Below, one piece after another: positions 53,578 through 63,155 of a stretch of DNA of 64,000 nt. Positions within the stretch are counted from its first letter, which is position 1; each line of letters begins with the position of its first letter. The position numbers and the translations under genes are program-made. The stretch lies in the NCBI GenBank assembly GCA_002840505.1, contig PHBC01000010.1, positions 1 to 64,000 of the forward strand, written 5' to 3'. Source of the DNA: Deltaproteobacteria bacterium HGW-Deltaproteobacteria-2. Lineage in GTDB: Bacteria > Desulfobacterota > Syntrophia > Syntrophales > Smithellaceae. A model generated the notes under the pieces. It saw only the letters and a program-made list of their open reading frames with translations. It had not been told where the DNA came from and did no database searches.

Positions 53578-54489
53578 ATGTCCGGTGAACTAATGAACAC
53601 CAAAGAAGTTGCCAGATATCTTGATATTCACGAAAAGCAGGTTTATCTGCTGATCAAAGCCGGAAAAATTCCCTGCACAAGAGTCACCGGCAAGTGGATT
53701 TTCCCCGTCAGACTTATTGATGAGTGGATAAGAAACAGCGCACAGGATTCTCTCCAGCAGGCCAGAAAGAAAATAAATCAAATCGAAGGAGCGCTTCTGG
53801 CAGCGGGGAGCAATGATCCGGTTCTGGATATGCTTCTGACTGCAATCAAAAAGGATCACCCTGACTTTAATATTTTTTCAGCCAACACAGGTAGTGTAGG
53901 TGGTCTGGAAGCGCTCAATACGGGTCTGACGGACATTGCGTTTTCTCATCTTCTTGATCCCGAAACAGGCGATTACAATATTCCTTATTTAAAACAGTAC
54001 TGTCCTGATAATCATCCGGTTGTCGTGAATATGTTTTATCGTCAGGTGGGATTTATCATCGTAAAATCAAGAATCAATGTATTTAAAGGATGGGAAAGTC
54101 TGACTAGCAAAAAGATTCGCTTTGTGAATCGGCAGAAAGGATCAGGGATAAGAATTCTGCTGAATCATGAACTGCGAGAAAGAGACATCTCTGGTGACAG
54201 CATCAAAGGTTATGAAAATGAAGTTTATACGCATTTTGAAGTTGGCCTCGCGCTCATTTCAGGCGAAGCAGATGTGGGCGTTGCCTCTGCCGCTGTGGCG
54301 AAAATACTCGACTTGAATTTTCAACCATTAATCAGTGAGCGTTTCGATATGATTCTGGATAAGAATACTTTTTTCCAACCGGCCATTCAGACTTTTATTG
54401 AGACACTCAAATCCGAACAATTTAAAAACCATGTGGGACGTATCGGTAATTATGATTTTAAAGATGCGGGGCGTATTTTCCATTCTTAG
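53578..54489 (+). CDS. excisionase-type HTH regulator with periplasmic-binding-protein-like sensor domain
   Basis: This 303-residue regulator has an N-terminal winged helix (MNTKEVARYLDIHEKQVYLL; GKWIFPVRLIDEWI) followed by a PBP-like domain (PF12727-type) of ~210 residues (LAAGSNDPVLDMLLTAIK; LDPETGDYNIPYL; NRQKGSGIRILLNHEL). Such proteins are known as molybdate- or tungstate-responsive regulators, for example the TunR-like group in sulfate reducers. It is directly upstream of the tungstate transporter genes, so oxyanion-controlled transport is the natural reading. AAGGAGGG precedes the start. Confidence 0.85.
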   Translation: MSGELMNTKEVARYLDIHEKQVYLLIKAGKIPCTRVTGKWIFPVRLIDEWIRNSAQDSLQQARKKINQIEGALLAAGSNDPVLDMLLTAIKKDHPDFNIFSANTGSVGGLEALNTGLTDIAFSHLLDPETGDYNIPYLKQYCPDNHPVVVNMFYRQVGFIIVKSRINVFKGWESLTSKKIRFVNRQKGSGIRILLNHELRERDISGDSIKGYENEVYTHFEVGLALISGEADVGVASAAVAKILDLNFQPLISERFDMILDKNTFFQPAIQTFIETLKSEQFKNHVGRIGNYDFKDAGRIFHS

Positions 54490-54532
54490 AAAAATTATTA
54501 ATGAAAATAAATTGAGGTAAGGAGGATTAAGA

Positions 54533-55387
54533 ATGAAATTATTTATCGGAAAATTGACGGTGTTGCTTATTTTAGTATGGTCGTCTCTGGCGTTGGCCGT
54601 CAATGGGGATAAATTTGTATTTTTGTCCAGCACAATCGGTCCGATTGATGCCGGAATTGTCAGCGCTCTTGAAGATCAGTTTGAAAAAGACACAGGCATC
54701 CGTGTGCGTCATGTGGGCGCGGGAACGGGAGCTGCTTTGGATATTGCGCGCAAATGCGAAATTGATCTGGTTATGGTTCATGCCAAATCTTTGGAAGAAA
54801 AATTTATCGCTGATAGTTTCGGCACAGAAAGAATTCCCTTGATGTATAATGATTTTGTTATTGTCGGACCGGTTTCCGATCCGGCGGCAATCAAGGGAAC
54901 GAAAACAGCAGCGGAAGCATTAAAGAAAATTATGGATAGCAACTCTCTGTTTATCAGCCGCGGTGACAAATCAGGCACACATGTCGCGGAAATGGAACTC
55001 TGGGGAAAGGCCGGAATTAAACCTTCAGGTTCATGGTATGCCGTTTACGCAAAGGGAGCTGAAGGCAATGTTCCCACGCTTAAATATACCGATCAAAAAG
55101 AAGCTTACACGGTGATTGATCGAGCGACTTATCTATCCATAAAAGACCAGATCACGCTGGCAGTATTGGTCGAAGGTGATGAGGCTCTTTTAAATTTTAT
55201 TTCATTAATACCAGTCAATAAGGCAAAATGTCCCAAGGTCAACATGAAAGACACAAAGACATTTGTAAAATGGCTGACCTCTCCCAAGAAAGGCCAACTG
55301 ATTATCCGTGATTTCGGCAAGGATAAGTTCGGCGCGGCTCTTTTCTTTCCCAATTCTATAGAATGGCAGAAAGTACAAAAGAAATAA
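54533..55387 (+). CDS. tungstate-binding protein, TupA-like (divergent copy)
   Basis: This 284-residue periplasmic solute-binding protein has a signal peptide (LTVLLILVWSSLALA). It aligns with the canonical TupA that follows, including LVEGDEALLN. The usual TTTSTQD ligand motif is changed to LSSTIGPIDAG here, so its ligand specificity or affinity may differ. GTAAGGAGG precedes ATG 54533. It may bind molybdate, tungstate or another anion. Confidence 0.85.
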   Translation: MKLFIGKLTVLLILVWSSLALAVNGDKFVFLSSTIGPIDAGIVSALEDQFEKDTGIRVRHVGAGTGAALDIARKCEIDLVMVHAKSLEEKFIADSFGTERIPLMYNDFVIVGPVSDPAAIKGTKTAAEALKKIMDSNSLFISRGDKSGTHVAEMELWGKAGIKPSGSWYAVYAKGAEGNVPTLKYTDQKEAYTVIDRATYLSIKDQITLAVLVEGDEALLNFISLIPVNKAKCPKVNMKDTKTFVKWLTSPKKGQLIIRDFGKDKFGAALFFPNSIEWQKVQKK

Positions 55388-55418
55388 AAGAATAAATTTA
55401 ATATAAAGGAGAAAAATA

Positions 55419-56294
55419 ATGAAAATGTTCAGAAGTAGTAAAGTTATAATAACGTTGATGTTAGCCGCGTTGCTTTTCGCGTTCGGAACGTCAAACGTTT
55501 TTGCAGCGAAAGCCGCGCCCAAACAAAAGAATATCATTCTGGCGACCACAACAAGTACTCAGGACACGGGTCTGCTCGATGTTTTGATTCCCATTTTTGA
55601 AAAGAAGACAGGTTACTTTGTAAAGACGATTGCCGTGGGCTCCGGTCAGGCCATGAAGATGGGGGAAAAAGGCGAGGCGGATGTAATGCTGGTTCATTCA
55701 CCGGATGCTGAAAAGAAATTTGTTGCTGATGGTTTTGGTATAAACAGACAACTGGTTATGCATAATGATTTCATTATCGTCGGACCAGGCACAGATCCGG
55801 CCAAGATCAAGGGCGTGAAGTCTTCGGCTGAAGCTCTTAAAATGGTCGCTAAAGCGGAAGGTTTGTTTTTATCGCGCGGAGATAACTCGGGAACACACGC
55901 CAAAGAAAAAGTTTTATGGAAAAAAGCAGAAGTAACTCCTGCCGGACAAAAATGGTATCAGGAAACCGGATTGGGAATGGGACAGACTTTAAATGTTGCC
56001 GCGGAGAAAAAAGGTTATACGCTGACTGATCGCGGAACTTATTTGTCTTTGAAGAAAAATCTGGGATTGGATATACTGGTAGAAGGTGATGCTGCTCTTC
56101 TTAACATTTATCATGTGATTGAAGTCAACAGCGCCAAATGGCCCAAAGCCAATGCCGCCGGAGCCAAAGCATTTGCCGATTTCATGGTTTCCCAAAATAC
56201 TCAGAAGATCATTAAGACCTTCGGTGTTGATAAATACGGCTCTCCGTTATTCTTCTCCGATGCCGGAAAGAAAGTTGAAGATTTGGGTAAATAA
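55419..56294 (+). CDS. tupA: tungstate ABC transporter substrate-binding protein TupA
   Basis: This 291-residue protein has a signal peptide (LMLAALLFAFGTSNVFAA) and the canonical TupA motif ATTTSTQDTGLLDVLIP at the mature N-terminus, then AVGSGQAMKMGEKGEADVML and SRGDNSGTHAKE. It captures tungstate with high affinity and delivers it to TupB. Tungsten would supply formate dehydrogenases, aldehyde oxidoreductases or a BamB-type benzoyl-CoA reductase in such an anaerobe. AAAGGAG before the start. Confidence 0.93.
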   Translation: MKMFRSSKVIITLMLAALLFAFGTSNVFAAKAAPKQKNIILATTTSTQDTGLLDVLIPIFEKKTGYFVKTIAVGSGQAMKMGEKGEADVMLVHSPDAEKKFVADGFGINRQLVMHNDFIIVGPGTDPAKIKGVKSSAEALKMVAKAEGLFLSRGDNSGTHAKEKVLWKKAEVTPAGQKWYQETGLGMGQTLNVAAEKKGYTLTDRGTYLSLKKNLGLDILVEGDAALLNIYHVIEVNSAKWPKANAAGAKAFADFMVSQNTQKIIKTFGVDKYGSPLFFSDAGKKVEDLGK

Positions 56295-56324
56295 TTTTAG
56301 TAAAAGTATTGCAGGTTTTATAAA

Positions 56325-57023
56325 GTGGATTTAATTGTTCAGGGAATCATAAAAGCTTTTGAGTTAATTATTACTTTTGATCCTGAAGTATTGGGAATAA
56401 CGTGGCTGTCTTTGAAAATATCAGGGACAGCCACGTTTATCAGCCTTTTTATCGGGGTTTCCATTGGCACGGCCGTCGCTTTAAACAATTTTTTCGGAAA
56501 AAGATTTGTTATCAGTCTAATCAATACTGGTATGGGTCTGCCGCCGGTGGTTGTCGGTCTTTTCGTTACGATGCTGATCTGGCGCAGTGGCCCTTTCGGA
56601 TTTCTGGAAATCCTCTATACTCCCTATGCCATGATTATTGCGCAGGCGATTATCGCCACACCGATTGTCATGGGGATATCTCTGGCCTCCATTCAAAACC
56701 TGCCGCCGAATCTGCGTCTGCAAATTTTGTCTCTGGGCGCAAGCCGTTTGCAGATGGTGTGGATATTGATTAAAGAAGCGAAACTGCCACTTCTGGCGGC
56801 GGTCATGGCGGGTTTCGGTGGCGTTATTTCCGAAGTCGGCGCTTCCATCATGGTCGGTGGTAACATTAAAGGATATTCGCGGGTGCTTACCACAGCCACG
56901 GTTATGGAAACCGGCAAGGGAAATTTTGATATTGCCATCGCGTTGGGCATTATTCTTTTAATCCTCGCCTTTATTATCAACGCTCTGCTTACACAACTAC
57001 AGCAAAGGCAGCATCCCCGATGA
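56325..57023 (+). CDS. tupB: tungstate ABC transporter permease TupB
   Basis: This 232-residue inner-membrane permease has about six transmembrane segments (for example TWLSLKISGTATFISLFIGV) and the cytoplasmic coupling loop LGASRLQMVWILIKEAKLPLL followed by EVGASIMVGGNI. Start is GTG 56325. It overlaps the ATPase gene by 4 bases. Confidence 0.93.
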   Translation: MDLIVQGIIKAFELIITFDPEVLGITWLSLKISGTATFISLFIGVSIGTAVALNNFFGKRFVISLINTGMGLPPVVVGLFVTMLIWRSGPFGFLEILYTPYAMIIAQAIIATPIVMGISLASIQNLPPNLRLQILSLGASRLQMVWILIKEAKLPLLAAVMAGFGGVISEVGASIMVGGNIKGYSRVLTTATVMETGKGNFDIAIALGIILLILAFIINALLTQLQQRQHPR

Positions 57024-58117
57024 AATCCGAAGTTCTGATGAAGGCGGAAAATATAATTTTAAAGCGCGGCGGCGTGACCGTGTTGGATATTCCTGAATTG
57101 CATGTGCGACAGGGCAGGATTCTGGCGCTGATCGGTCCCAACGGCGCAGGGAAATCGACACTGCTTTTAATGATGGCCGGTTTATTAAAACCTCAGCAGG
57201 GGAAGATTTATTTTCAGGGTTTGCCCCTGGAAACGAGAGCGGATCTGGCAATGCTGCGCCGTCATGTGTCTGTCGTTTTTCAGGAGCCATTGCTTTTGAA
57301 TAATTCCGTTTTTGAAAATGTGGCGCTGGGCTTGAAGTTTCGCAAAATAAAAAATGAGGAAATAAAAACCAGGGTTCAAAGTGCTTTGGATTATTTCGGA
57401 ATAAGCCAGTTGGAAAAAAGATCGGCTCGGGCACTTTCCGGAGGAGAAGCAAAAAGGGTTTCGCTGGCCAGGGCGTTTGCCATCAAACCTCAAATCATAT
57501 TGCTTGACGAAGCATTCAACTCGCTTGATCCGCCATCCAGAGAAACCATTATTGACGATTTAAAGCGGATATTGGAAGAAACGAAAATCACGGCGGTGCT
57601 GGCTCTGCACGACAGGGAAGAAACGTTGCGTCTGGCGCAGGATGTCAGTGTCATGAACAGCGGTAAAATCGTGCAGTCAGGAACTACCGCCGAAATATTT
57701 AATCAGCCGGATTCGGAGTTTGTGGCCAATTTTGTCGGTACGGAAACAATACTGGAGGGAACGGTGAAAAGCTGTTCGGTGGGGAATATCGTTGTTTCAG
57801 TTTATGGAAAGGAAATAGCGGCCATAGGCGATTGTTCCATCGGACAAAAGGTTTACTGCTGTTTGAGGCCGGAGAATATTACTGTATCCAGCCAAGTTCA
57901 GAGTAAAATAAGCGCGCGCAATATCTTTGAAGCAAAAGTAACCAAAATTATCCGCCAGGGATTTTTTAATAAACTGATTCTCGACTGTGGATTCCCTCTG
58001 GTCGCATACGTTACAATAACTTCCTGCGAAGATTTAGGCATAACTCAAGGGGCTACCGTAGTCGCTTCCTTCAAGGCAACATCCGTTCATGTCATCAATA
58101 AAAACGGTTATTTATAA
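57020..58117 (+). CDS. tupC: tungstate ABC transporter ATP-binding protein TupC
   Basis: This 365-residue ATPase has Walker A GPNGAGKST, the Q-loop region (VVFQEPLL), signature LSGGEAKRVSLARA and Walker B IILLDEAF. A C-terminal domain of ~120 residues (SVGNIVVSVYGKEIA to the end) is TOBE-like and may sense oxyanion to inhibit transport, as in ModC. It forms the last gene of the operon. Confidence 0.93.
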   Translation: MKSEVLMKAENIILKRGGVTVLDIPELHVRQGRILALIGPNGAGKSTLLLMMAGLLKPQQGKIYFQGLPLETRADLAMLRRHVSVVFQEPLLLNNSVFENVALGLKFRKIKNEEIKTRVQSALDYFGISQLEKRSARALSGGEAKRVSLARAFAIKPQIILLDEAFNSLDPPSRETIIDDLKRILEETKITAVLALHDREETLRLAQDVSVMNSGKIVQSGTTAEIFNQPDSEFVANFVGTETILEGTVKSCSVGNIVVSVYGKEIAAIGDCSIGQKVYCCLRPENITVSSQVQSKISARNIFEAKVTKIIRQGFFNKLILDCGFPLVAYVTITSCEDLGITQGATVVASFKATSVHVINKNGYL

Positions 58118-58335
58118 TGCTACTTGCCTTTCATCTGGCTTGGCTTGAGAATCTTTCAATTCTTGATGATATCCGAGCTCAATTATATTTTTGTATTACA
58201 TTGAAAAAGTTTAAGTTTTACAAATATTATGATTTAAAAATTTTATAAAATTAATCTTTACTTTTAATTTTCTATCGCTTATAAATATTAAATATGTTCA
58301 ATTATTAAAAAAATTCCTTGAAAGGAGGATTGCTT

Positions 58336-59739
58336 ATGAAGAAACATTCTTTCCCTTATTTAGTTCTAATCGTAACTTCATTTCTGCTTTTAACTTTATC
58401 ATCGTTTGTTTCGGCAGCGGAACCCATACAAGCCGCTCAAGAACCGGTAGAAATTTATAATCCGTTCTATGTTGGAGTTTTCGGTGGCTGGGTCATACCC
58501 GCTGATGACCTCAAGATAGAAAACGGGGAGAAAATAGAAATTCATCTCAATCAAAGCTGGGCTGCCGGCGCCAAGGTTGGGTATATTTTCCCAGTCAAAT
58601 GGCTGGCTGTCGAGTTGGAGTATACTTTTCTGTCGGGACAGCATGCCGATGCGCCTACAATAGGATACTTTAGAGCACACAACGCGATGGGCAACCTTAT
58701 ACTGAGATATCCTTACGGGATGATTCGCCCCTATATTGGAGGCGGTGCCGGCTGGTCATGGGGTGAATTCGCCAGGTTCGAGGACAATGATACAAAAGCT
58801 AATGCTTTCGGATGGCAGGCATTAGCAGGTATAAACCTGGAAATCATTCCGAGTTTGTCGGTCGATTTTGGATACCGCTATTTCAGCAGCAAATATGAAA
58901 TTGAGGATGTCAATGTTACAGCCGCAGATCACATGATTTTGGTTGGACTGAATTACCACTTCGGCGGTGCGAAGCCTGTTCCACCCCCGCCCCCACCGGA
59001 ACCAGAACCTGTCGTCGTACCGGTTGTTAAGGAAAAGAAGTGTCCCAATACGCCTTCGTGCTGTGTCGTTGACACGGAAGGATGTCCCTTTGATTCCGAC
59101 AAGGATGGTATATGTGATGGTTGCGATAAGTGCCCCGATACACCCTCCTGCTGTATTGTCGATGAGAATGGATGTTCCAAGGATTCCGACAATGATGGTG
59201 TGTGCGACGGTTGTGACAAGTGTCCTGATACGCTTGCCGGTTGCACAGTCGATGAAAACGGTTGCCCCAAAGATACCGACAATGATGGCGTGTGTGACGG
59301 TAGAGACAAGTGCCCCGACACTCCTGCCGGTGTGAAGGTGGATAAGGATGGTTGTCCTATCCCGGAGATTGTAGAGAAAGGAAGAACGACCCTCAATGTA
59401 TTGTTTGATTTCGACAAATCCGCCATCAAGGGAAACTATTCTAAGGATATTGATGCGCTGGCTGATGTTATGAAGAAATATGAGGATTTAAACGTAACAA
59501 TCGAAGGACATACCGATAACATTAATAGATCCAAAGATCCGGACTACAATAAAAAACTTTCCCAGCGACGGGCTAATGCCGTAAAGAAATACTTGGTAGA
59601 AAAATCAGGTATTGACGCCAAGCGCCTGACCGCAATCGGCTTCGGTGCGGGAAAACCAATCGACTCTAATAAAACAAAAGAAGGGCGTCAGAAAAACCGG
59701 CGTGTAGAAGCGGCAGTGGATTACATTATCAAAAAGTAA
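58336..59739 (+). CDS. OmpA family protein with beta-barrel, Cys-rich calcium repeats and OmpA peptidoglycan-binding domain
   Basis: This 467-residue outer-membrane protein has a signal peptide (LVLIVTSFLLLTLSSFVSAA), a beta-barrel N-terminal ~200 residues, a Pro-rich linker (PVPPPPPPEPEPVV), then thrombospondin type 3-like repeats (SDKDGICDGCDKCPDTPSC and similar, with many Cys and DxDxDG calcium motifs). The C-terminal OmpA domain (NVLFDFDKSAIK; IEGHTDNI; LSQRRANAVKKYL) binds peptidoglycan. ATG 58336 follows GAAAGGAGG; an in-frame TTG at 58318 is not favoured. A terminator follows. Confidence 0.93.
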   Translation: MKKHSFPYLVLIVTSFLLLTLSSFVSAAEPIQAAQEPVEIYNPFYVGVFGGWVIPADDLKIENGEKIEIHLNQSWAAGAKVGYIFPVKWLAVELEYTFLSGQHADAPTIGYFRAHNAMGNLILRYPYGMIRPYIGGGAGWSWGEFARFEDNDTKANAFGWQALAGINLEIIPSLSVDFGYRYFSSKYEIEDVNVTAADHMILVGLNYHFGGAKPVPPPPPPEPEPVVVPVVKEKKCPNTPSCCVVDTEGCPFDSDKDGICDGCDKCPDTPSCCIVDENGCSKDSDNDGVCDGCDKCPDTLAGCTVDENGCPKDTDNDGVCDGRDKCPDTPAGVKVDKDGCPIPEIVEKGRTTLNVLFDFDKSAIKGNYSKDIDALADVMKKYEDLNVTIEGHTDNINRSKDPDYNKKLSQRRANAVKKYLVEKSGIDAKRLTAIGFGAGKPIDSNKTKEGRQKNRRVEAAVDYIIKK

Positions 59740-60160
59740 GTATTGGTTATTAGAATAAAAAAAACCCGTGGCAATTCCGTCACGGGTTTTTTTATTTGCA
59801 GGGAATGCAAACATATTAACATCAATGATAAATTCCCTTATTGAAGCTTGGCAGGCGTAATACCCCGCAGTTTGTTGCGGAATCTGTTTCTAGCGCTTAC
59901 TTTGACCCGTGATTCCATGTAAATTTAAACTCATACCAAGTTGCATTCAAAAGATAACGAGGCGGCAAGGAGGAGGGTCCGCAGGCGTATATGAAAATAC
60001 GTTGAGGAAGCCGACCCCGGCCTGCGCCGGGGCAGGCTATGCAACAAAGTTAGCTAAAGACCGGAAGCGCATCCCGCGCAGGGGATCGCATAATAAATCA
60101 AATTTTTACCTTACCGGTAAGTTACCGCCTGTCAGGCGGTAACTTACATGCGACTTGATA
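59740..60160. other. intergenic region: terminator and second TIR element
   Basis: It holds the OmpA-gene terminator at 59761-59793 and the second MITE-like element (59933-60161). No gene was seen between. Confidence 0.6.
59761..59793 (+). terminator. rho-independent terminator of the OmpA-family gene
   Basis: AACCCGTG (59763-59770) pairs with CACGGGTT (59781-59788) followed by TTTTTATTT. Confidence 0.85.
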
Positions 60161-60161
60161 T
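59933..60161. repeat. MITE-like element with terminal inverted repeats, copy 2
   Basis: The left end ATACCAAGTTGCATTCAAAA (from 59933) continues AGATAACGA as in copy 1; the right end TGCGACTTGATAT finishes at 60161. The ~230-bp interior is longer than copy 1 and ends in a long hairpin with 15-bp arms, GTAAGTTACCGCCTG at 60117-60131 and its complement at 60133-60147. The right terminus reaches the first base of the lapD stop codon, so the element abuts the lapD gene end. Confidence 0.65.
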
Positions 60162-62119
60162 CAGGTTTTTGTAATCGGCTTCGAACGATCGATAATATAG
60201 CCCTGAATAGCATCAATATTAAGTTCTCGCAGAATCTGCCATTGCTTTTCTGTCTCGACGCCTTCAGCTATTACTATTACATCAATACTATGAGCCACAC
60301 TGCAAATGGAGCTGATGAAAAAACGACTGTCACTGTCTTCATCTTTCAATTCACCCGTGTATGCCCGGTCAATTTTCACGTAATCCGGCCGCAAGGATTG
60401 AAGGTATTTCAAGTTCCCGCAACTTTGACCATAATGGTCCAACCCCAATTTATGGCCGCACGCACGAATAACTGCAGTGAAAGACTTTAAAATATTTTCA
60501 TTTTGTACGGCGCCGAATTCTGCAAATTCAAAAATTATCCTGGGTGCTTTTTCTGGTAAATTTACCAAATTATTTTGCACCCACTGAACAAATGATTCAT
60601 CCTGCAAGGAAGAAGGCGATAAATTGACCGCGACAGTATCAGCGCCAAGATCCTTGCGATCAAGTTTCATAACTTCTTCGATAATCATGCGATCCAGAGA
60701 AGAAACCAGCTTTAAGCGCTCGGCAACAGGGATGAATACTCCGGCATTGATAATTTCACCTTCTTCAAGAATAATTCGTGAAAATATCTCCTGATGAAGT
60801 AAGATATTCCTATCCCCGGCGTCTACAACAGGCTGGGCGTACAGGACAATCCGGCGGTCTTTAAGCACTTTTTCCAACGCTTCCTTCCACTGCAACTGGC
60901 CGAAAGGAGACTTCTCGGTGTTTTCCATAACCGTGCGGACATGCCAGGCATTAGCCCCGGTTTGTGTGGCAGAGGCCAGCGCCAGATCAGCTTCCGCAAG
61001 AAGTTGGCCAAGGGTAACAGATCGGTCATAGGCGCAGGTTCCAACATTAGAAACATTTTCCGTAGCTGTGATATCCGCAGCAGCCAGAGAGCTAAGCGTG
61101 TTAGCCACTTCTCCGGAAAGCCGGGCTGCTTCGGATGGCGGATAATCGGGCAGAAATAAGACAAAATCGCTTCCGGAAAGACGGGCCAGAACTGAACCCG
61201 CAAGCTTTGCCGCAATCTCCTGCATTAATGTCGCAACTCTCTTCAACAATTCGTCAGCAACGAGAAAACCTCTTTGTTGATTGAGTGTTTCCAACCCGTT
61301 AATGCGGACCAGCAATAAAATTCCTTTCATGTCGCTGTCTTTGTTATCAAGACAGGCGGTAACCTGGCTTTCGAAATAGCGGCGATTGCCAATACCCGTT
61401 AGTGAATCGTTATAAGCACGCTGACGGAGTCCTTCGGCTTGTATAACCTGTTCGGAAAACATTTCTTTCACTTTTTCCGTCATGCGGTTCATCACAAAAA
61501 CAATACGTCGAAGTTCTCTTGTTCTTGGTATCTTTGTCTGGATCTCGTATTCCTTTCGGCATAAAGCATCTGCCTGCTGTTCAACGAGGACCAGGGGACG
61601 CAGAAGCATACGTAATCCAAAGCCGCCCGCGATCAATATGAAAATTCCGCATAGCGCAAAAAGTAAGGTTGTATGTTTAATATCCTGCCACAGACTGTTG
61701 TAAGCATATCCCGCATGGCTTTTTACATAAATTGTTCCCGCCTGGCGCCAACCGGCCGTGACATAGGCATTGGCCTCGGGTACTTTTAATGGGACCAGCT
61801 TGATGAACCATGAAGGCACTCCTTCAATGACCACCTTCAGATTTCTTTCTAATAAGATCTTTCCGTTAGGGTCAATAAATCTGATCGTTTCGTAATATCC
61901 CCTGTCGAAAATGGCGTTGATAATGGTTTCCACGCTGACCATGTCGTCCGGGTATTGCGAGACGGCAAGGCCGAGAGAACTTGCAGTATCCTGAGCGTGG
62001 GATTCAAGCTGGTTTGTCAGGAATGATCGTGTGCTCTCAAACTTGGCGAACCATGTTCCCGTGAAAAGAATTAAAAACAATAATACAGTAAAAATAACTA
62101 ATTGCCTGTAAAGAGTCAT
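60161..62119 (-). CDS. lapD: LapD-type c-di-GMP receptor (degenerate GGDEF-EAL)
   Basis: This 652-residue inner-membrane receptor has an N-terminal transmembrane helix (VIFTVLLFLILFTGTWF), a periplasmic domain with the LapD signature GWRQAGTIYVKSHAGYAYN, a second membrane helix, a HAMP-like region, then GGDEF and EAL domains. GGDEF is degenerate (RLSGSDF) and the EAL motif reads EIF. Such proteins bind c-di-GMP without making or breaking it and sequester the protease LapG. A GGAGG site precedes the start 18 bases after the lapG stop, so the two are coupled. The C-terminal end abuts a MITE-like element. Confidence 0.93.
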   Translation of the reverse strand: MTLYRQLVIFTVLLFLILFTGTWFAKFESTRSFLTNQLESHAQDTASSLGLAVSQYPDDMVSVETIINAIFDRGYYETIRFIDPNGKILLERNLKVVIEGVPSWFIKLVPLKVPEANAYVTAGWRQAGTIYVKSHAGYAYNSLWQDIKHTTLLFALCGIFILIAGGFGLRMLLRPLVLVEQQADALCRKEYEIQTKIPRTRELRRIVFVMNRMTEKVKEMFSEQVIQAEGLRQRAYNDSLTGIGNRRYFESQVTACLDNKDSDMKGILLLVRINGLETLNQQRGFLVADELLKRVATLMQEIAAKLAGSVLARLSGSDFVLFLPDYPPSEAARLSGEVANTLSSLAAADITATENVSNVGTCAYDRSVTLGQLLAEADLALASATQTGANAWHVRTVMENTEKSPFGQLQWKEALEKVLKDRRIVLYAQPVVDAGDRNILLHQEIFSRIILEEGEIINAGVFIPVAERLKLVSSLDRMIIEEVMKLDRKDLGADTVAVNLSPSSLQDESFVQWVQNNLVNLPEKAPRIIFEFAEFGAVQNENILKSFTAVIRACGHKLGLDHYGQSCGNLKYLQSLRPDYVKIDRAYTGELKDEDSDSRFFISSICSVAHSIDVIVIAEGVETEKQWQILRELNIDAIQGYIIDRSKPITKT

Positions 62120-62137
62120 TTAAAGCCTCCTGTTAAA

Positions 62138-62827
62138 TTAAATTCCAGTTCCTGCCATTCTTTGCAGAAGATCATTCCATGCCGCAAGCCTGCTGCTTTT
62201 ACCGGCTAATTTCCCCTGTCCGCGGTCGTGAGCCAGCCATAGTCCTGCACCGTTGAAAGTAAATATGGGTAGAAGATCCCGTCGTTGCGATGCCGGATTA
62301 ATGGAATCAACGAGACTGTCGAGGATTAAAGGTTCGGCTCCTGGGTTGCTGTAGTACAACATAACCATGTGAAAAATATTGTATTGTAGTGCCTTAACAT
62401 AGGCTATTCTCAGCTTTTCTTCGGGCACTCCCATCAATTTGAGGCTGAAATATTTGGCAATGGCATAATCCTCACAATCTCCAGCGCCTCTGGATAGAAA
62501 TTCAACCGGAGTCGCCCAGTAATCTTTTGTTCCGTAAAGATCTATATCATTTACGAAAACAATTTTTTTATTGAAAAAAGAATTTATTTTTTCCAGTTTT
62601 TCCCTGTCAGGTCCGCCCTCATTCTTTAAAATGTCTTCCCAGGAAACGAGACGCATCCGTGCTTCCTGACCGTATTTTTCCTGTGCTTTTTGAAGGACCT
62701 TCTGGTCGATATGAAATTTTTCTCCCGTAAAGACCAGCCCCGTCACAACCAGTCCTACGAAAACAACGACTCCAAACAGCATGATTTTGATTTTATTGGA
62801 ATTTACGGTGGATTCAAGAGATGCCAA
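62138..62827 (-). CDS. lapG: LapG-type periplasmic cysteine protease
   Basis: This 229-residue (from TTG 62827) transglutaminase-like cysteine protease has the triad Cys in GAGDCEDYA, His in FHMVMLYY and Asp in LILDSL, the layout of LapG/BTLCP enzymes. An N-terminal hydrophobic helix (IMLFGVVVFVGLVVTGLVF) exports or anchors it. It cuts the N-terminus of a LapA-type adhesin when c-di-GMP is low. Starts upstream to 62944 are open but lie inside a repeat copy; the TTG follows GGGATCACGAATC. ATG 62782 is another option. LapD sequesters it at high c-di-GMP. Confidence 0.92.
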   Translation of the reverse strand: MASLESTVNSNKIKIMLFGVVVFVGLVVTGLVFTGEKFHIDQKVLQKAQEKYGQEARMRLVSWEDILKNEGGPDREKLEKINSFFNKKIVFVNDIDLYGTKDYWATPVEFLSRGAGDCEDYAIAKYFSLKLMGVPEEKLRIAYVKALQYNIFHMVMLYYSNPGAEPLILDSLVDSINPASQRRDLLPIFTFNGAGLWLAHDRGQGKLAGKSSRLAAWNDLLQRMAGTGI

Positions 62828-63052
62828 GATTCGTGATCCCTTTTTTAAAAAATAACGAGAGCAACTTATTATTGAAACTCCAAATCCGGAAGCTAAGAAC
62901 CTAAAGGTCACTATTAGGTGCAACGGAATTGGTAAGCTGAACAATCCCGCGAAGCGGAGGGATTAATATCCCACAGCTTGCTTTGGAGTTAATACCCGTG
63001 ATTGACTCCATTTATTTGGAAAAACGAAATTATTACGGATTCTTCGTAAGTT

Positions 63053-63082
63053 TTTATAATCATAGATTATATATCCTGTCAA
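63053..63082 (-). promoter_or_regulatory. sigma-70 promoter for lapG-lapD
   Basis: On the minus strand TTGACA (63082-63077), an 18-base spacer and TATAAA (63058-63053) read toward lapG. Confidence 0.7.
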
Positions 63083-63155
63083 GGCAATTGATTTTTACAT
63101 GAAGGTGTGTATGCGATAAAAGAAACTAAGTAGGGAATAAGTAAAATATTTTAGA

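Noticed and set aside
59039-59340. Tandem repeats as a possible CRISPR-like or satellite array
   Set aside because: They are coding thrombospondin type 3-like repeats within the OmpA-family gene, not spacer-separated repeats.
62828-62944. Upstream extension of lapG to an ATG at 62944
   Set aside because: The added residues come from a copy of the modular repeat; the TTG at 62827 or ATG at 62782 gives a normal membrane-anchor start.
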